Origin: JBBSTY01 sp038235385 | GTDB taxonomy: Bacteria > Actinomycetota > Acidimicrobiia > Acidimicrobiales > Acidimicrobilacustridaceae | DNA: 64,000 nucleotides | NCBI GenBank assembly: GCA_038235385.1 | Contig: JBBSTY010000004.1 | Coordinates: forward strand, 1 to 64,000 | Direction: 5' to 3' | Shown: piece after piece, positions 27,377-36,873 of the stretch | Numbering within the stretch: position 1 is the stretch's first letter | How the letters are laid out: each line of letters starts with the position of its first letter | Notes under the pieces: model-generated | Told to the model about the DNA's origin: nothing | The model's input: the letters and a program-made list of their open reading frames with translations, nothing else | The model's database searches: none | Position numbers and translations under genes: made by a program

Positions 27377-28288
27377 ATGGACGCCGTGGACGACATGGAC
27401 GAAACCTTCGAGTCCGAACGCGCACGTCTCACCGGCATCGCGTACCGGATCCTCTCCTCGGTCACCGACGCCGAGGACGTGGTGCAGGACGCGTGGATGA
27501 CGTGGGAACGCTGCGACCGGGACGAGATCCGCAACCCGGCGGCGTGGCTGACCACCGTCACGTCGCGTCTGGCGATCGATCAGCTGCGAGCCCAGCGCCG
27601 TCGACGTGAGGACTACGTCGGTCCCTGGTTGCCCGACCCGATCGCCACCGCCTTCGCCGTGACCACGGACACCCAGGCGCACCTGCGCGGGCCGGAGCAG
27701 TCCTTCGACCTGGTCGAGTCGCTGGAGCTGGGCTTCCTTGTCGTGCTCGATGCGCTCGGCCCGCTCGAACGTGCGGTGTTCGTGCTCGCCGACCTCTTCG
27801 CCGTTCCGTACGCGGAGATCGCCGTCGCGACCGACCGGACCCCCGAGGCATGTCGCCAGATCGCCAGTCGGGCGCGCCGCAAGGTGCGCGACGGGCGCGC
27901 CGACCGCCGTCCCGCGGACGAGGGGCTGCTGGGCGATCTGGTGGGAGCGATCGCGCTCGGCGATGCCGAGCGGGTCATCTCGTTGCTGTCGCCCGACATC
28001 GTGCTGCTCAGCGACGGCGGGCCGCTCCGCCATGCCGCTCGACGGCCCGTGGTGCACCCCGACCGTGTGGCTCGATTGTTGGTCAACCTGTCATCGCGCC
28101 TGCCCGTCGACGGTTCGATCGCGATCGAGCAGGTGAACGGGGCGCCGGCGCTCGTCCTGCGAAACGGCGCCGACACCATCGCCGTGAGTGCAGAGCGTCG
28201 GTCCATCGACGGCGCGATCGAACGGATCCACCTGATGATGAACCCGGACAAGGTGATCGGCGTCGACCGGCGAGTCGACCTGATCTGA
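27377..28288 (+). CDS. ECF sigma factor with C-terminal SnoaL-like domain (ECF41-like)
   Basis: A 303-aa sigma factor. Region 2 is RARLTGIAYRILSSVTDAED, VVQDAWMTWERC and WLTTVTSRLAIDQLRAQRRR. Region 4 contains LDALGPLERAVFVLADLFAV, PYAEIAVATDRTPEACRQIA and SRARRKVR. Residues about 185-303 form a SnoaL-like extension with LLSDGGPLRHAA, where ECF41 proteins carry DGGGK, and NPDKVIGV near the end. In ECF41 sigma factors this extension replaces an anti-sigma factor and tunes activity. ATG 27377 is the start. The upstream oxidoreductase is the likely target or partner gene. Confidence 0.88.
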   Translation: MDAVDDMDETFESERARLTGIAYRILSSVTDAEDVVQDAWMTWERCDRDEIRNPAAWLTTVTSRLAIDQLRAQRRRREDYVGPWLPDPIATAFAVTTDTQAHLRGPEQSFDLVESLELGFLVVLDALGPLERAVFVLADLFAVPYAEIAVATDRTPEACRQIASRARRKVRDGRADRRPADEGLLGDLVGAIALGDAERVISLLSPDIVLLSDGGPLRHAARRPVVHPDRVARLLVNLSSRLPVDGSIAIEQVNGAPALVLRNGADTIAVSAERRSIDGAIERIHLMMNPDKVIGVDRRVDLI

Positions 28289-28513
28289 ACGATCCACGGG
28301 GCGAGCGCGCATGGGGAGCGAGGCCCGTGGTGACCGGGCTCGTGGACCTGGGTGATCGGGCGGGGGATCGGCGTTGCGCCGGTTCCGTGATCGACCGGGG
28401 ATCCTGTCCGCCCGTCGGTGGACCACCGGCACGATGGCATCGACGTCGATGAGAATGCACGGGTTCGCTCGTCGACGTCTCGGACCTGCCAACACCAACC
28501 CGCTCGGAGGAAC

Positions 28514-29074
28514 ATGGGCAAGCTCATCTATGCGACCAACACCTCGCTCGACGGCTTCACCGAAGACGCCACCGGCTCCTTCGACTGGTCGGTGCCCGAC
28601 GAGGACGTGCACGTCTTCTTCAACGACATGATGCGCGGCGTCGGCGTCCAGCTGCTCGGGCGCCGCATGTACGAGACGATGGCCGTGTGGGAGACGGATC
28701 CGTCGTTCGCCGAGGAGTCGCCGGTCCTGGCCGACTTCGCCGCCGCCTGGCAGGACTCGGACAAGCTCGTCTACTCCACCACGCTCACCGAGCCGGTCAC
28801 GGCGCGGACGCGCATCGTGCCCGCGTTCGACGCCGACGAGGTGCGGGCCGTGAAGGAGGCATCGTCGGCCGACCTGACGGTGAGCGGACCCGAGCTGGCC
28901 GCCCAAGCCCTGCGCGCCGGTCTCGTGGACGAGGTCCAGCTGGTGCTGCACCCGGTGACGGTCGGCGCCGGCAAACCGGCCCTCCCGACCGATCTGCGTC
29001 TGGACCTCGACCTCCTCGACGAGCGTCGCTTCGACAACGGCGCGGTGCACGTGGCGTATCGCGTTCGGCGCTGA
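28514..29074 (+). CDS. Dihydrofolate reductase-family (RibD C-terminal-like) protein
   Basis: A 186-aa protein of the RibD C-terminal/DHFR superfamily: KLIYATNTSLDGFTED at the start, LLGRRMYETMAVWE, ADLTVSGPELAAQALRAGLV, then DEVQLVLHPVTVGAGKPALP. These are usual in small stand-alone actinobacterial members whose substrate is mostly unknown; NADPH-dependent reduction is expected. ATG 28514 follows a good GGAGGAAC site. Confidence 0.9.
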   Translation: MGKLIYATNTSLDGFTEDATGSFDWSVPDEDVHVFFNDMMRGVGVQLLGRRMYETMAVWETDPSFAEESPVLADFAAAWQDSDKLVYSTTLTEPVTARTRIVPAFDADEVRAVKEASSADLTVSGPELAAQALRAGLVDEVQLVLHPVTVGAGKPALPTDLRLDLDLLDERRFDNGAVHVAYRVRR

Positions 29075-29295
29075 GCTCCCTGAGAGCGGGGTTGTCAGCG
29101 TTCCCGCAGCGGGTCGTGGTCGGCGGGTTCCGGTCCTCACGCCGAATCCCGGATCGGCCTCGGATCCGGGTGGCTGGCGGGGCGGTAGGGTTGGCCCTTC
29201 TTCCTGAGCCCTCCTCCCAGACGCGGACGAGGTCGTCTCGCGCCGATCTGGCCTCTGCCGATCGTGCCCTGTCTCTCGCCTGAGTGGATGACCCG

Positions 29296-30795
29296 ATGTC
29301 TCTTGCTGTGCCCGAAGCCCCTGTTGTCGATTCCACGGTTCTGGGGGCGCTGCGTTCTCCCCGGCTGCTCCGGGTGGAGGTGTTCGCCGCCCTCGCGGTT
29401 GCGCTGGCGCTGATCCCCGAAGCGATCTCGTTCTCCATCCTCGCCGGTGTCGATCCGCAGGTGGGCCTGTTCGCCTCGTTCACCATGGCGGTCACCATCG
29501 CGATCGTCGGTGGAAGGCGGGCGATGATCTCCGCCGCCACCGGAGCGGTCGCGCTGGTCGTCGCGCCCATCGCCAAGACCTACGGGCTCGACCACCTCGT
29601 CGCCACCGTCGTCCTGGCGGGGTTGATGCAGGTCGCGTTGAGCCTCGCCGGCGCCGCCAAGTTGATGCGCTTCCTTCCCCGCAGCGTCATGGTCGGATTC
29701 GTGAACGCGCTGGCCATCGTGATCTTCATGGCCCAGGTTCCCGAGCTGATCGACGTGCCCTTCGTCGTCTACCCGCTCGTCGCGTTGGGGATCGGGATCC
29801 TGGTGTTCTTCCCCAAGCTCACCGGCGTCGTTCCGGCTCCACTGGTCGTCGTCGTGCTGCTCACCGCCCTGGTGGTGGCCTTCGGCATCGACATCCCCAA
29901 CGTCGGCGACAAGGGTGCGCTCCCCAAGAGCCTCCCTTCGTTCCTCGTCCCCGACATCCCCTGGACCCTCGAGACCCTGCAGGTCATCGCCCCGGTCGCG
30001 TTCGCGATGGCTCTCGTCGGGCTCCTCGAGTCGCTCATGACCGCGAAGCTGGTCGATGACATCACCGACTCGCACTCCGACAAGACCCGAGAGGGATGGG
30101 GCCAAGGTGTCGCCAACATCGTCACCGGGTTGTTCGGTGGCATGGGCGGCTGCGCCATGATCGGCCAGACCATGATCAACGTGAAGACCTCCGGTGCACG
30201 CACCCGGATCTCCACGTTCCTCGCCGGTGCGTTCCTCCTGATCCTCATCCTCGGGCTCGGCGACACGGTGGCCAAGATCCCGATGGCGGCCCTGGTCGCC
30301 GTGATGATCATGGTGTCGGTCGGGACCATGGACTGGCACAGCATCGACCCTCGGACGCTCCGCCACATGCCGCTCAGCGTCACGGCGATCATGATGACCA
30401 CGGTGGTTGTCACGGTCGTCACCCACAACCTGGCCTACGGCGTCATCCTCGGTGTCATCGTGGCGACCGTGTTCTTCGCCCGCCGCGTCGCGCACTTCAC
30501 CGAAGTCGTCGACATCGCCCACCCCGACGACGACACACGCGTGTACGCGGTGCGAGGAGCCCTCTTCTTCGCATCGAGCAACGACCTCGTCCATCAGTTC
30601 GACTACGTCGGTGATCCGCACAACGTCATCATCGATCTGTCCGAGGCCCAGATCTACGACTCGTCGACGGTTGCGGCGCTCGACGCCATCGAGCTGAAGT
30701 ACCACCGGCACGGCAAGGACGTCGAGATCATCGGCATGAACGAACCCAGCGCGAAGTGGCACCGTCTGAGCGGGCGACTCGGTGCCGACCACTGA
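29296..30795 (+). CDS. SulP/SLC26-family anion transporter with STAS domain
   Basis: A 499-aa membrane protein. The transport core begins with VEVFAALAVALALIPEAISF, the SulP signature region, and continues with ten or more hydrophobic segments (AMISAATGAVALVVAPIAK, FLPRSVMVGFVNALAIVIFM, LVGLLESLMTAKLVDDITDS). The C-terminal STAS domain starts near residue 400: VYAVRGALFFASSNDLVHQF, VIIDLSEAQIYDSSTVAALD. SulP proteins carry sulfate, bicarbonate or dicarboxylates. ATG 29296 is used; a GTG at 29284 is also open. Confidence 0.9.
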   Translation: MSLAVPEAPVVDSTVLGALRSPRLLRVEVFAALAVALALIPEAISFSILAGVDPQVGLFASFTMAVTIAIVGGRRAMISAATGAVALVVAPIAKTYGLDHLVATVVLAGLMQVALSLAGAAKLMRFLPRSVMVGFVNALAIVIFMAQVPELIDVPFVVYPLVALGIGILVFFPKLTGVVPAPLVVVVLLTALVVAFGIDIPNVGDKGALPKSLPSFLVPDIPWTLETLQVIAPVAFAMALVGLLESLMTAKLVDDITDSHSDKTREGWGQGVANIVTGLFGGMGGCAMIGQTMINVKTSGARTRISTFLAGAFLLILILGLGDTVAKIPMAALVAVMIMVSVGTMDWHSIDPRTLRHMPLSVTAIMMTTVVVTVVTHNLAYGVILGVIVATVFFARRVAHFTEVVDIAHPDDDTRVYAVRGALFFASSNDLVHQFDYVGDPHNVIIDLSEAQIYDSSTVAALDAIELKYHRHGKDVEIIGMNEPSAKWHRLSGRLGADH

Positions 30796-30895
30796 CACCG
30801 GCTCCGAACGAAGCGGCAGGAGCAACCGCCGCCGGCGGACGAGGCGCGTTCGACTGAGCGCTCGTCGTAGCGACCCGTGACGGCACGCCATGGAC

Positions 30896-31300
30896 TCAGC
30901 GGCCGCCGGTGAAGACGCTCGCGGGGACGCGGTGCTCGATGCCGTTGGGTTCGACGATCTCGACGTGGTCGGGCTCCCAGCGGCAGGTGACGGCGTCCGC
31001 GTCGGTCGACGGGTTCAGCTCGATGGGAACCCCGTAGCTCGCGTCACCCGTCCTGCTCACCACCGCGATCGACGGCTCGGTGCTGAGCGAGAGCGACAGC
31101 GAGGGCTCCCGAACGAAGACGGAGTACGAGGGGCCCGGTTCGTAGACGATCGACTCCGGCTGGGTGCAGACCGAGGTCGTCGAGGTCCATTCCGGCGCCT
31201 CACCGAGCACGAACACGACCAGCGCGTACAGCAACACCAGCGCGAAGACGGCGGTGCCGATCAGGATGGCCACCACCGTCCCGACACGCCCAGCAGACAT
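30896..31300 (-). CDS. Hypothetical single-pass membrane protein
   Basis: 134 aa. One transmembrane helix (VAILIGTAVFALVLLYALVV, residues ~9-30) is followed by an extracytoplasmic domain of about 100 residues with two Cys (SVCTQPE, VTCRWEP) that could form a disulfide. ATG 31300 has TACCAT 6 bases upstream, so it is leaderless; the long open frame before it is not protein. Convergent with the SulP gene. No family recognised. Confidence 0.7.
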   Translation of the reverse strand: MSAGRVGTVVAILIGTAVFALVLLYALVVFVLGEAPEWTSTTSVCTQPESIVYEPGPSYSVFVREPSLSLSLSTEPSIAVVSRTGDASYGVPIELNPSTDADAVTCRWEPDHVEIVEPNGIEHRVPASVFTGGR

Positions 31301-31312
31301 GGTCGGATGGTA
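31298..31312 (-). promoter_or_regulatory. Leaderless promoter of the membrane protein
   Basis: Minus-strand TACCAT (31307-31312), 6 bases, ATG (31298-31300). Confidence 0.5.
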
Positions 31313-31436
31313 GGGCGCAGGCTCGTCTCGGAGCACACGCGCCGCCGTTGCGCCCGCTCGGGGACCGGTACGGTGACCGGGCGACACCCGCCGGTCGGCT
31401 CCACGTCCGGACCGATCCGACCCCGGAGGACGACCG

Positions 31437-32477
31437 GTGGAACCGACCCACGAACGCGAGATCATCGAGCCGGTCGACCTCTGCACCCCCGACGGGCGAC
31501 GCCTCGCGCCGGAGGCCAGAGGATGGTCGCGCACCCCATTGCACACCGCGAACCTGCGCGGCTCCTGGGGGCGCACGAAGCGCTGGGACTACTGGGCCGT
31601 CCTGGCCGGCGACCTCACCCTGGCCATCACCTACGCGGATGTCGACTACCTCGGCATGGCCACCGTGTGGTGGTGCGACCTCGCCACGGGGGAGACGGGC
31701 GGCAAGCCGATCGACCTGCCGCTGGCGCGAGGTGTCGCGCTGCCCGACCGGCCCGGTACCGCACCGCTGACCTATCGGGGCAAGGGCGCCAGCGTCGAGC
31801 TCGTCGACGATCCCGAGGGCACGAGCATCGAGGCATCGTGGAGCGAGCAGGACGGCAGCCGCGGTCGCCTCAGCCTGCGGGTGGAGCTGCCCGCCGGGCA
31901 CGAGTCGGTCAACGTGGTCATCCCCTGGTCCGATCGCCGGTTCCAGTACACGTCGAAGCACCAGGCCCGGCCCGCTCGGGGCTCGCTGACCGTGGGCGCT
32001 GAGCGCCGAGAGATCGGTGTCGGCGAGGGCGCGAGCGAGGCCTGGGGCGTGCTCGACGTCGGTCGGGGCCGCTGGCCGTACTCCACCCGGTGGAACTGGG
32101 GCGGCGGCGCTGGCCGCAGCACCGCCGGAGCGGTGGTGGGCGTGCAGTTCGGGGCCAAGTGGACCGAGGGCACGGGCTTCACCGAGAACGGCGTGATCAT
32201 CGACGGCCGCGTCACCAAGATCGGCCAGGAGCTCGTCTGGGACTACGACTGGGACCACCCGCTCGAGCCGTGGCGGGTCCGCCATCCCGACGGCAGCCTC
32301 GACCTCACCCTCACCGGCCGCCACGACCGCCACAGCAGGACCAACGCACTGGTCCTCTCCTCGGAGGTCCACCAGGTGTTCGGCACCTGGACCGGCCACG
32401 TCACCGACGACGCCGGCACCGTCCACCGGGTCGAAGCCCTCCAGGGCTTCGCCGAGGAGTCACGGTCGCGGTGGTGA
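31437..32477 (+). CDS. DUF2804 family protein
   Basis: 346 aa. The DUF2804 pattern is clear: KRWDYWAVLAGDLTLAITYA near residue 48, YLGMATVWWCDLATGE, GAWGVLDVGRGRWPYSTRWN-like segment (AWGVLDVGRGRWPYSTRWNW), FGAKWTEGTGFTENGVIIDG, and WDYDWDHPLEPWRVRHPDG. The fold resembles lipocalin-like tocopherol cyclase/CrtC proteins; the role is unknown. GTG 31437 follows CGGAGGACGACCG. Confidence 0.88.
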   Translation: MEPTHEREIIEPVDLCTPDGRRLAPEARGWSRTPLHTANLRGSWGRTKRWDYWAVLAGDLTLAITYADVDYLGMATVWWCDLATGETGGKPIDLPLARGVALPDRPGTAPLTYRGKGASVELVDDPEGTSIEASWSEQDGSRGRLSLRVELPAGHESVNVVIPWSDRRFQYTSKHQARPARGSLTVGAERREIGVGEGASEAWGVLDVGRGRWPYSTRWNWGGGAGRSTAGAVVGVQFGAKWTEGTGFTENGVIIDGRVTKIGQELVWDYDWDHPLEPWRVRHPDGSLDLTLTGRHDRHSRTNALVLSSEVHQVFGTWTGHVTDDAGTVHRVEALQGFAEESRSRW

Positions 32478-32618
32478 GCCCCGAGGATCGTGATCACCGG
32501 GCCCTCGCCGTCGCAGCCAGGCGGACGGACGAACCCTCATCGCGCTGATCACACGGCCGGGCCTTCGACACCGCCCTCTGACGGGTCGCGCCGGGTGTGG
32601 TCCGCTCCATCCACCGAT

Positions 32619-35600
32619 TCAGGTCGCAAGCGTCCGACCCAGACGCCGGAGAGCTGGCGAGGGCGGCAGGTCGAGCTCGATGGTGAGGTCCACGGCGCGC
32701 TGGTGGCTGCGACGCGCGGCAGAGCGGTCGCCCAGGGCGAGGAGGCACTCGGTCTGGAGGCAGACGGCCTGGTCCGACCAGGGGTCGGCCACCTGGGCGG
32801 CCACGGCCAGTCGCTGTGCTTGCTCGCTCCGGCCGGCCGCGAGCAGGAGGCTGCCGGCGCGGAGGAGGGCCCGAACGTAGCGGGACCGCAGCCGGTCCCG
32901 TTCGATCTCGTCGGACGCGTCGATCACGACGTCAGCGAGCAGCGGCCCCCGATACCAGTCGATCGCGCTCAGGTAGCCGTCGAGAGCCGCCGCCGATGCA
33001 CCGCGCTGGTCATCGCGCTCGGCGGCGTCGAGGAGGACCTCGAGCTCCTGCACGTCGATCGTCCAGGACGATCTCCCTGCGAAGCGCAGCGACGCCCCGT
33101 CACCGCGCACGTGGTAGGCCAGTTCGTGGCGCGTCCGCTCGGGTTCGAGCACCTTCTGCAGGTAGCTCAGCGTGACCCGGAGGTTGTTGGCCTGTGCCTC
33201 CGCCCCGAGGTCGGGCCAGAGCGCGTCGGCAGCGTCCCGGCGCGTGATGGTGCCGTGGGTGGCGATCAGGGCGAACAGCGCGCGGACGCGGTCTCGCCGC
33301 CAGTCAGGTCGTTCGATCACCTCGCCGTCACGCTCGAGCACCATGGGCCCGAGGAGCCGCATCACGAATCGACCCTCCGACACCGGTGTGCGCCGGCTGA
33401 GGATCGCGGTGGCCCCCGCCACCACCGCTCGGTCGGAGCTGCTCGCCGCGAGCCGACGCAGCGCATGGGCAGCGGCGGGCCCGAGCTGATCGACGGCATC
33501 TCGGGCGAGGGCGATGTGCGCATCGGTGGGCTTCGGTCCGGCGACCCGCGCAGCCAGTTCGGCGAGCCACATGGCGGGCAGGCGGGTGGCCACCCCGGGG
33601 TCCGCCAGCACGGCTTCGGCCCGGCCGCACCACGAACGGTCGATGGTCGGCACCTCGCGTGCGTCGCACAGCGCGCGGGCAGCCTCCATCGCCGCGGCCG
33701 GTCCTCGCCCGAGTTCGAGCTGCGCCAGCTCCTCCCTCCGCTCCGGGAGCAGCACCCACACGAGCGCGAGACCCCGGATGATCGCCGATCGGGCTCGTGG
33801 CAGCTCGGTCTCCGGATCGGCGAAGGCCTCGGCCAACACCATCTGGGCCTCCGCCTCCTCGCCCGCGTCCACCAGCGTCGTCGACGCCGCCATCGAGAGC
33901 ACGAGCGAGGGCACGAGCAACCCGGCCGATCGAGCCGCGACGGCATCGGCGAGGAGCTGGGGCACGTGGGTTCGGCCGTGCTCGGGTCCGGTGCCGATGG
34001 TCATCGGAGACCACGCGTCGAGCAGCGCGACGTTGGCGTGGGCGACCATCTCCTGGCCCCGGTCGGCGTCGCGGGAGCGGAGCTGATCCGCCCAGTGGCG
34101 GGCACTGCGGTCGTCACCATCGAGCCAACATGCCCACATCGCCAGCACGCGGAGCTCGGACCGGAACCACGTGTCGGCGGTTGCCTCGAGGTCCACCACG
34201 CGGCGGAGGGCGTCGGCCGGTGCGCCGTACTGCAGGTCCATCGATGCGCGGAACCGACCACCGATGGTGCGGAGCGGTTCGGGGACGTCGAGCGCCTCGA
34301 ACGCAGCGAGGCTCGTCCACATGGTGTCGTGGTCGGCGCCGATCTCCGCCATCACCGCGGTACCGAGCGCAACCACGGCCACCGCCGACGGGTCACCCGA
34401 TCCGGCCAGCATCTCGATGCGGGGCAGCAGGTGATCTGCCACCGAGAGGTCGCCGGCCTGCCAGCCCGAGATCCCCAGTCGCGTGAGGGCGACCAGCTCC
34501 AGCGACGTGGCCCCGCCCTCCTCCAGGGCGAGCGAGGCCGCGATCAGGTGGTCGCGGCTGGCCACCCACCCTCCGGGATCGGGGACGAGGGCGGCGGCGA
34601 GCAGGGCCGCCGGCTCGTGGCGACGATCCACCGACAACGCGGCCACACACGATCCGAGGTCGACGTCGGTCGCCATGTGGATCGACTCGCCACACAGGTC
34701 ACCGAGGATCTCGAGCGCGAGCGCGTCGTCCCGGGCGTCGACGGCGAGACGAAACGCCCGCTCCGTGCTCCCGGCCGACCAGAGCGCCTCGGCTGCGCCA
34801 CGAGTCGCGTCGCGCAGCCACCCCGGATCGATGAACCTGGTGGCCACGTCCCACAAGGCGTGCGCCTCGACCACGCCACTCGCGGTGTCGACCATCGGTA
34901 GACCGGCGAGTGCCGAATGGTCGAGGTCGTGGTCGCCGACGATCGAGACGAGCTGGTCGACATCGAGCGGTCCGACCACGCTCAGGAGGGCCAGCGCCTG
35001 GACCTGGCTCTTGGGGAGGTCCTGGAGGAGCTCGTCGGTGAGGTAGTCGGCGAGCTCGGGCGATCGGGCGACCCCCGTGTGCACTGCGAGCTCGGCGAGC
35101 GCCGGCCACCCACCGGTGGTGGTGAGGTCGAGCTCGGGGCGGCCGCGCTGCTCGGCGAAGGTCCGCAACTCACCGGCCGTCATCGCCAGGTCGGACTCGG
35201 TCAGGACGATGGCCTCGCCGGCGGAGAGGAGGCGGGCGGACGACACCGGCAGGGTCGTGCGCGACGTCAGCACGAAGTTGGTGTTGGCGGGCAGACGTCG
35301 CACCAGTGCCTCCAGCAGCTCCGCACCGGACGAGCCCATCACCAGGACGTGGACGTCGTCGAGCACGATGGAGACCGGCTCGGGAGCGTGGGACCACACC
35401 GCGTTGGCGATCCGTTGCACCGCGTCGTCGAGGTCGTGCGGTGTCTGCCGCGGCCCCTCCCCTCGCACCGCGATGAAGATGGCCTCGAAGAGTCGATCGA
35501 GGCGTGCGTCCTCGGCCTGGCAGCCGACCCACGCGTCGTGGCCCATCGGCTCCCGACGGTTGGCCGCGAGTGCCTCCACGACCAAGCCGCTCTTGCCGAA

Positions 35601-35735
35601 CCCGGCCCCTGCGACCACCGCCGTGAGCCGACGGTGCCAACGGCCGGCGACGAGGTCGCTGAGGCGTGGGCGGTGGAGGAGCAGCTGGCGCGGCTGCGAC
35701 GGTGCGGGCCGGGTTCTCCACGAGGGCACGAGCAC
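32619..35735 (-). CDS. Large STAND-type ATPase regulator with C-terminal winged helix and BTAD
   Basis: 1038 aa. Residues 1-270 hold a MalT-like NTPase: Walker A AGAGFGKSGL, Walker B VSIVLDDVHVL, sensor FVLTSRTTLPV. Residues ~270-780 are helical repeats. Residues ~790-1038 hold a winged helix (MRLLGPMVLERDGEVIE, RDAADALWPDLGAEAQANNL) and a bacterial transcriptional activation domain (DGYLSAIDWYRGPLLADVV, AARRSHQRAVDLTIELDLPP). Placing the DNA-binding/BTAD module at the C-terminus is the reverse of SARP regulators. GTG 35735 follows CTGGAGCTCATCC. It is divergent from the lipoprotein gene, a possible target. Confidence 0.85.
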   Translation of the reverse strand: MLVPSWRTRPAPSQPRQLLLHRPRLSDLVAGRWHRRLTAVVAGAGFGKSGLVVEALAANRREPMGHDAWVGCQAEDARLDRLFEAIFIAVRGEGPRQTPHDLDDAVQRIANAVWSHAPEPVSIVLDDVHVLVMGSSGAELLEALVRRLPANTNFVLTSRTTLPVSSARLLSAGEAIVLTESDLAMTAGELRTFAEQRGRPELDLTTTGGWPALAELAVHTGVARSPELADYLTDELLQDLPKSQVQALALLSVVGPLDVDQLVSIVGDHDLDHSALAGLPMVDTASGVVEAHALWDVATRFIDPGWLRDATRGAAEALWSAGSTERAFRLAVDARDDALALEILGDLCGESIHMATDVDLGSCVAALSVDRRHEPAALLAAALVPDPGGWVASRDHLIAASLALEEGGATSLELVALTRLGISGWQAGDLSVADHLLPRIEMLAGSGDPSAVAVVALGTAVMAEIGADHDTMWTSLAAFEALDVPEPLRTIGGRFRASMDLQYGAPADALRRVVDLEATADTWFRSELRVLAMWACWLDGDDRSARHWADQLRSRDADRGQEMVAHANVALLDAWSPMTIGTGPEHGRTHVPQLLADAVAARSAGLLVPSLVLSMAASTTLVDAGEEAEAQMVLAEAFADPETELPRARSAIIRGLALVWVLLPERREELAQLELGRGPAAAMEAARALCDAREVPTIDRSWCGRAEAVLADPGVATRLPAMWLAELAARVAGPKPTDAHIALARDAVDQLGPAAAHALRRLAASSSDRAVVAGATAILSRRTPVSEGRFVMRLLGPMVLERDGEVIERPDWRRDRVRALFALIATHGTITRRDAADALWPDLGAEAQANNLRVTLSYLQKVLEPERTRHELAYHVRGDGASLRFAGRSSWTIDVQELEVLLDAAERDDQRGASAAALDGYLSAIDWYRGPLLADVVIDASDEIERDRLRSRYVRALLRAGSLLLAAGRSEQAQRLAVAAQVADPWSDQAVCLQTECLLALGDRSAARRSHQRAVDLTIELDLPPSPALRRLGRTLAT

Positions 35736-35847
35736 GGATGAGCTCCAGCGATCTGAGGGCTGACGGGACTGGAGGATCGAAGGCTAATGCTGCGCTAATC
35801 CACCGGTGGTCGAGTGACGGGAACCACTCGCCACAGGAGATCCACCC

Positions 35848-36669
35848 ATGTCACGAATGCATCGAAAAGTTGCTGTCGCTGTCGCTCTCGCCACGTGCAC
35901 CGCCGGCATGCTCACGGCGTGCGTCGACGACCAGAAGTCGGCCACCGACGATCCCACCGGATCGACGGTGACGGGCACGCGCAGCGACACCACGGCGGAC
36001 GGATCCGGCGCCACGGGCGTAGCCGCCTTCTGCGATCCCTACATCGACATCAGCATGATGATGAACGGCGAGCCCGATCCGGCGGCGCTGACCACGAACG
36101 TCGAGCTCGTCACCGCCAACGCCCCCGCCGAGATCGCCGCGTCGGCGAAGGTGATGACCGACGCCGTCGGCATGGTGCTCGACAGCGGCGGCGAGGACCT
36201 CTCCGCCCTCGAGACGCCGGAGTTCGCCGCCGCCCAGGGCGAGATCGACCCGTTCGTGTTCGAGAACTGCACGTTCGATTCGACCGTCGAGGTGACCGGG
36301 ATCGACTACGGCTTCACCGGTCTCCCGACGACGATGGAGGGGGGCAGGATCGCCCTGTTGTTCACCAACGACGGCGCCGAGGCTCACGAGATCGCGGTCA
36401 TGCGCCGCAACGACGGCGTCACGGAGTCGTTCGCCGAGCTCCTGGCCCTCCCGGAGGAGCAGGCCATGGAGAAGGTTGTCCCGGTCGGCGGCGCGTTCGC
36501 GCCGGTCACGGGCGCCAAGAGCCTGCTCGTCGGCGACTTCGAGCCCGGCGACTACATCGCCATCTGCTTCGTTCCGACCGGCACCACGATGGCCGAGGGA
36601 GCGATGACGGAGGGAACCGGCGATCCGCACTTCATGCACGGCATGCAGCAGGAGTTCACCGTCTCCTGA
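35848..36669 (+). CDS. Secreted lipoprotein with cupredoxin-like C-terminus
   Basis: 273 aa. The signal peptide ends in the lipobox LTAC (Cys ~25), followed by a Thr/Ser/Asp linker. A first domain of about 100 residues has two Cys (AFCDPYID, FENCTFDS). The C-terminal ~125 residues resemble plastocyanin-like folds: IALLFTNDGAEAHEIAVMRR (His in a beta strand), then GDYIAICFVPTG with Cys, and HFMHGMQQEFTV with His and Met. These could be copper ligands, but binding is only suggested. ATG 35848 follows AGGAGATCC. Terminated by the hairpin at 36711. Confidence 0.75.
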   Translation: MSRMHRKVAVAVALATCTAGMLTACVDDQKSATDDPTGSTVTGTRSDTTADGSGATGVAAFCDPYIDISMMMNGEPDPAALTTNVELVTANAPAEIAASAKVMTDAVGMVLDSGGEDLSALETPEFAAAQGEIDPFVFENCTFDSTVEVTGIDYGFTGLPTTMEGGRIALLFTNDGAEAHEIAVMRRNDGVTESFAELLALPEEQAMEKVVPVGGAFAPVTGAKSLLVGDFEPGDYIAICFVPTGTTMAEGAMTEGTGDPHFMHGMQQEFTVS

Positions 36670-36710
36670 CCCCGAACGTGCCCGACCGGGCGCGCCGGAC
36701 CCCGTCGATC

Positions 36711-36758
36711 ACGAGGGGCGACTGCCACCGACCGCGCATCGGTGGCGGTCGCCCTCGT
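36711..36758 (+). terminator. Long GC-rich terminator hairpin
   Basis: Left arm ACGAGGGGCGACTGCCACCG pairs with right arm CGGTGGCGGTCGCCCTCGT through about 20 bp with one or two mismatches. It lies 42 bases after the lipoprotein stop and before the convergent acyltransferase gene. Confidence 0.8.
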
Positions 36759-36873
36759 TCGTCAGCGGAGCTCGTCGGTCCACGCGGTGACGGCGGCGTG
36801 TGGTGGTCATCGGAGTGGGTCGATGGTGAACGACCGCAACGAGGGCGTCGATCGGGTGCCGGTAACCAGGTGT

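Noticed and set aside
29137..30891. A 584-codon minus-strand frame rich in Asp/His
   Set aside because: Mirror of the SulP coding sequence; no domain.
32490..34901. An 803-codon plus-strand frame
   Set aside because: Antisense to the STAND-type regulator, whose Walker and winged-helix motifs are unambiguous.
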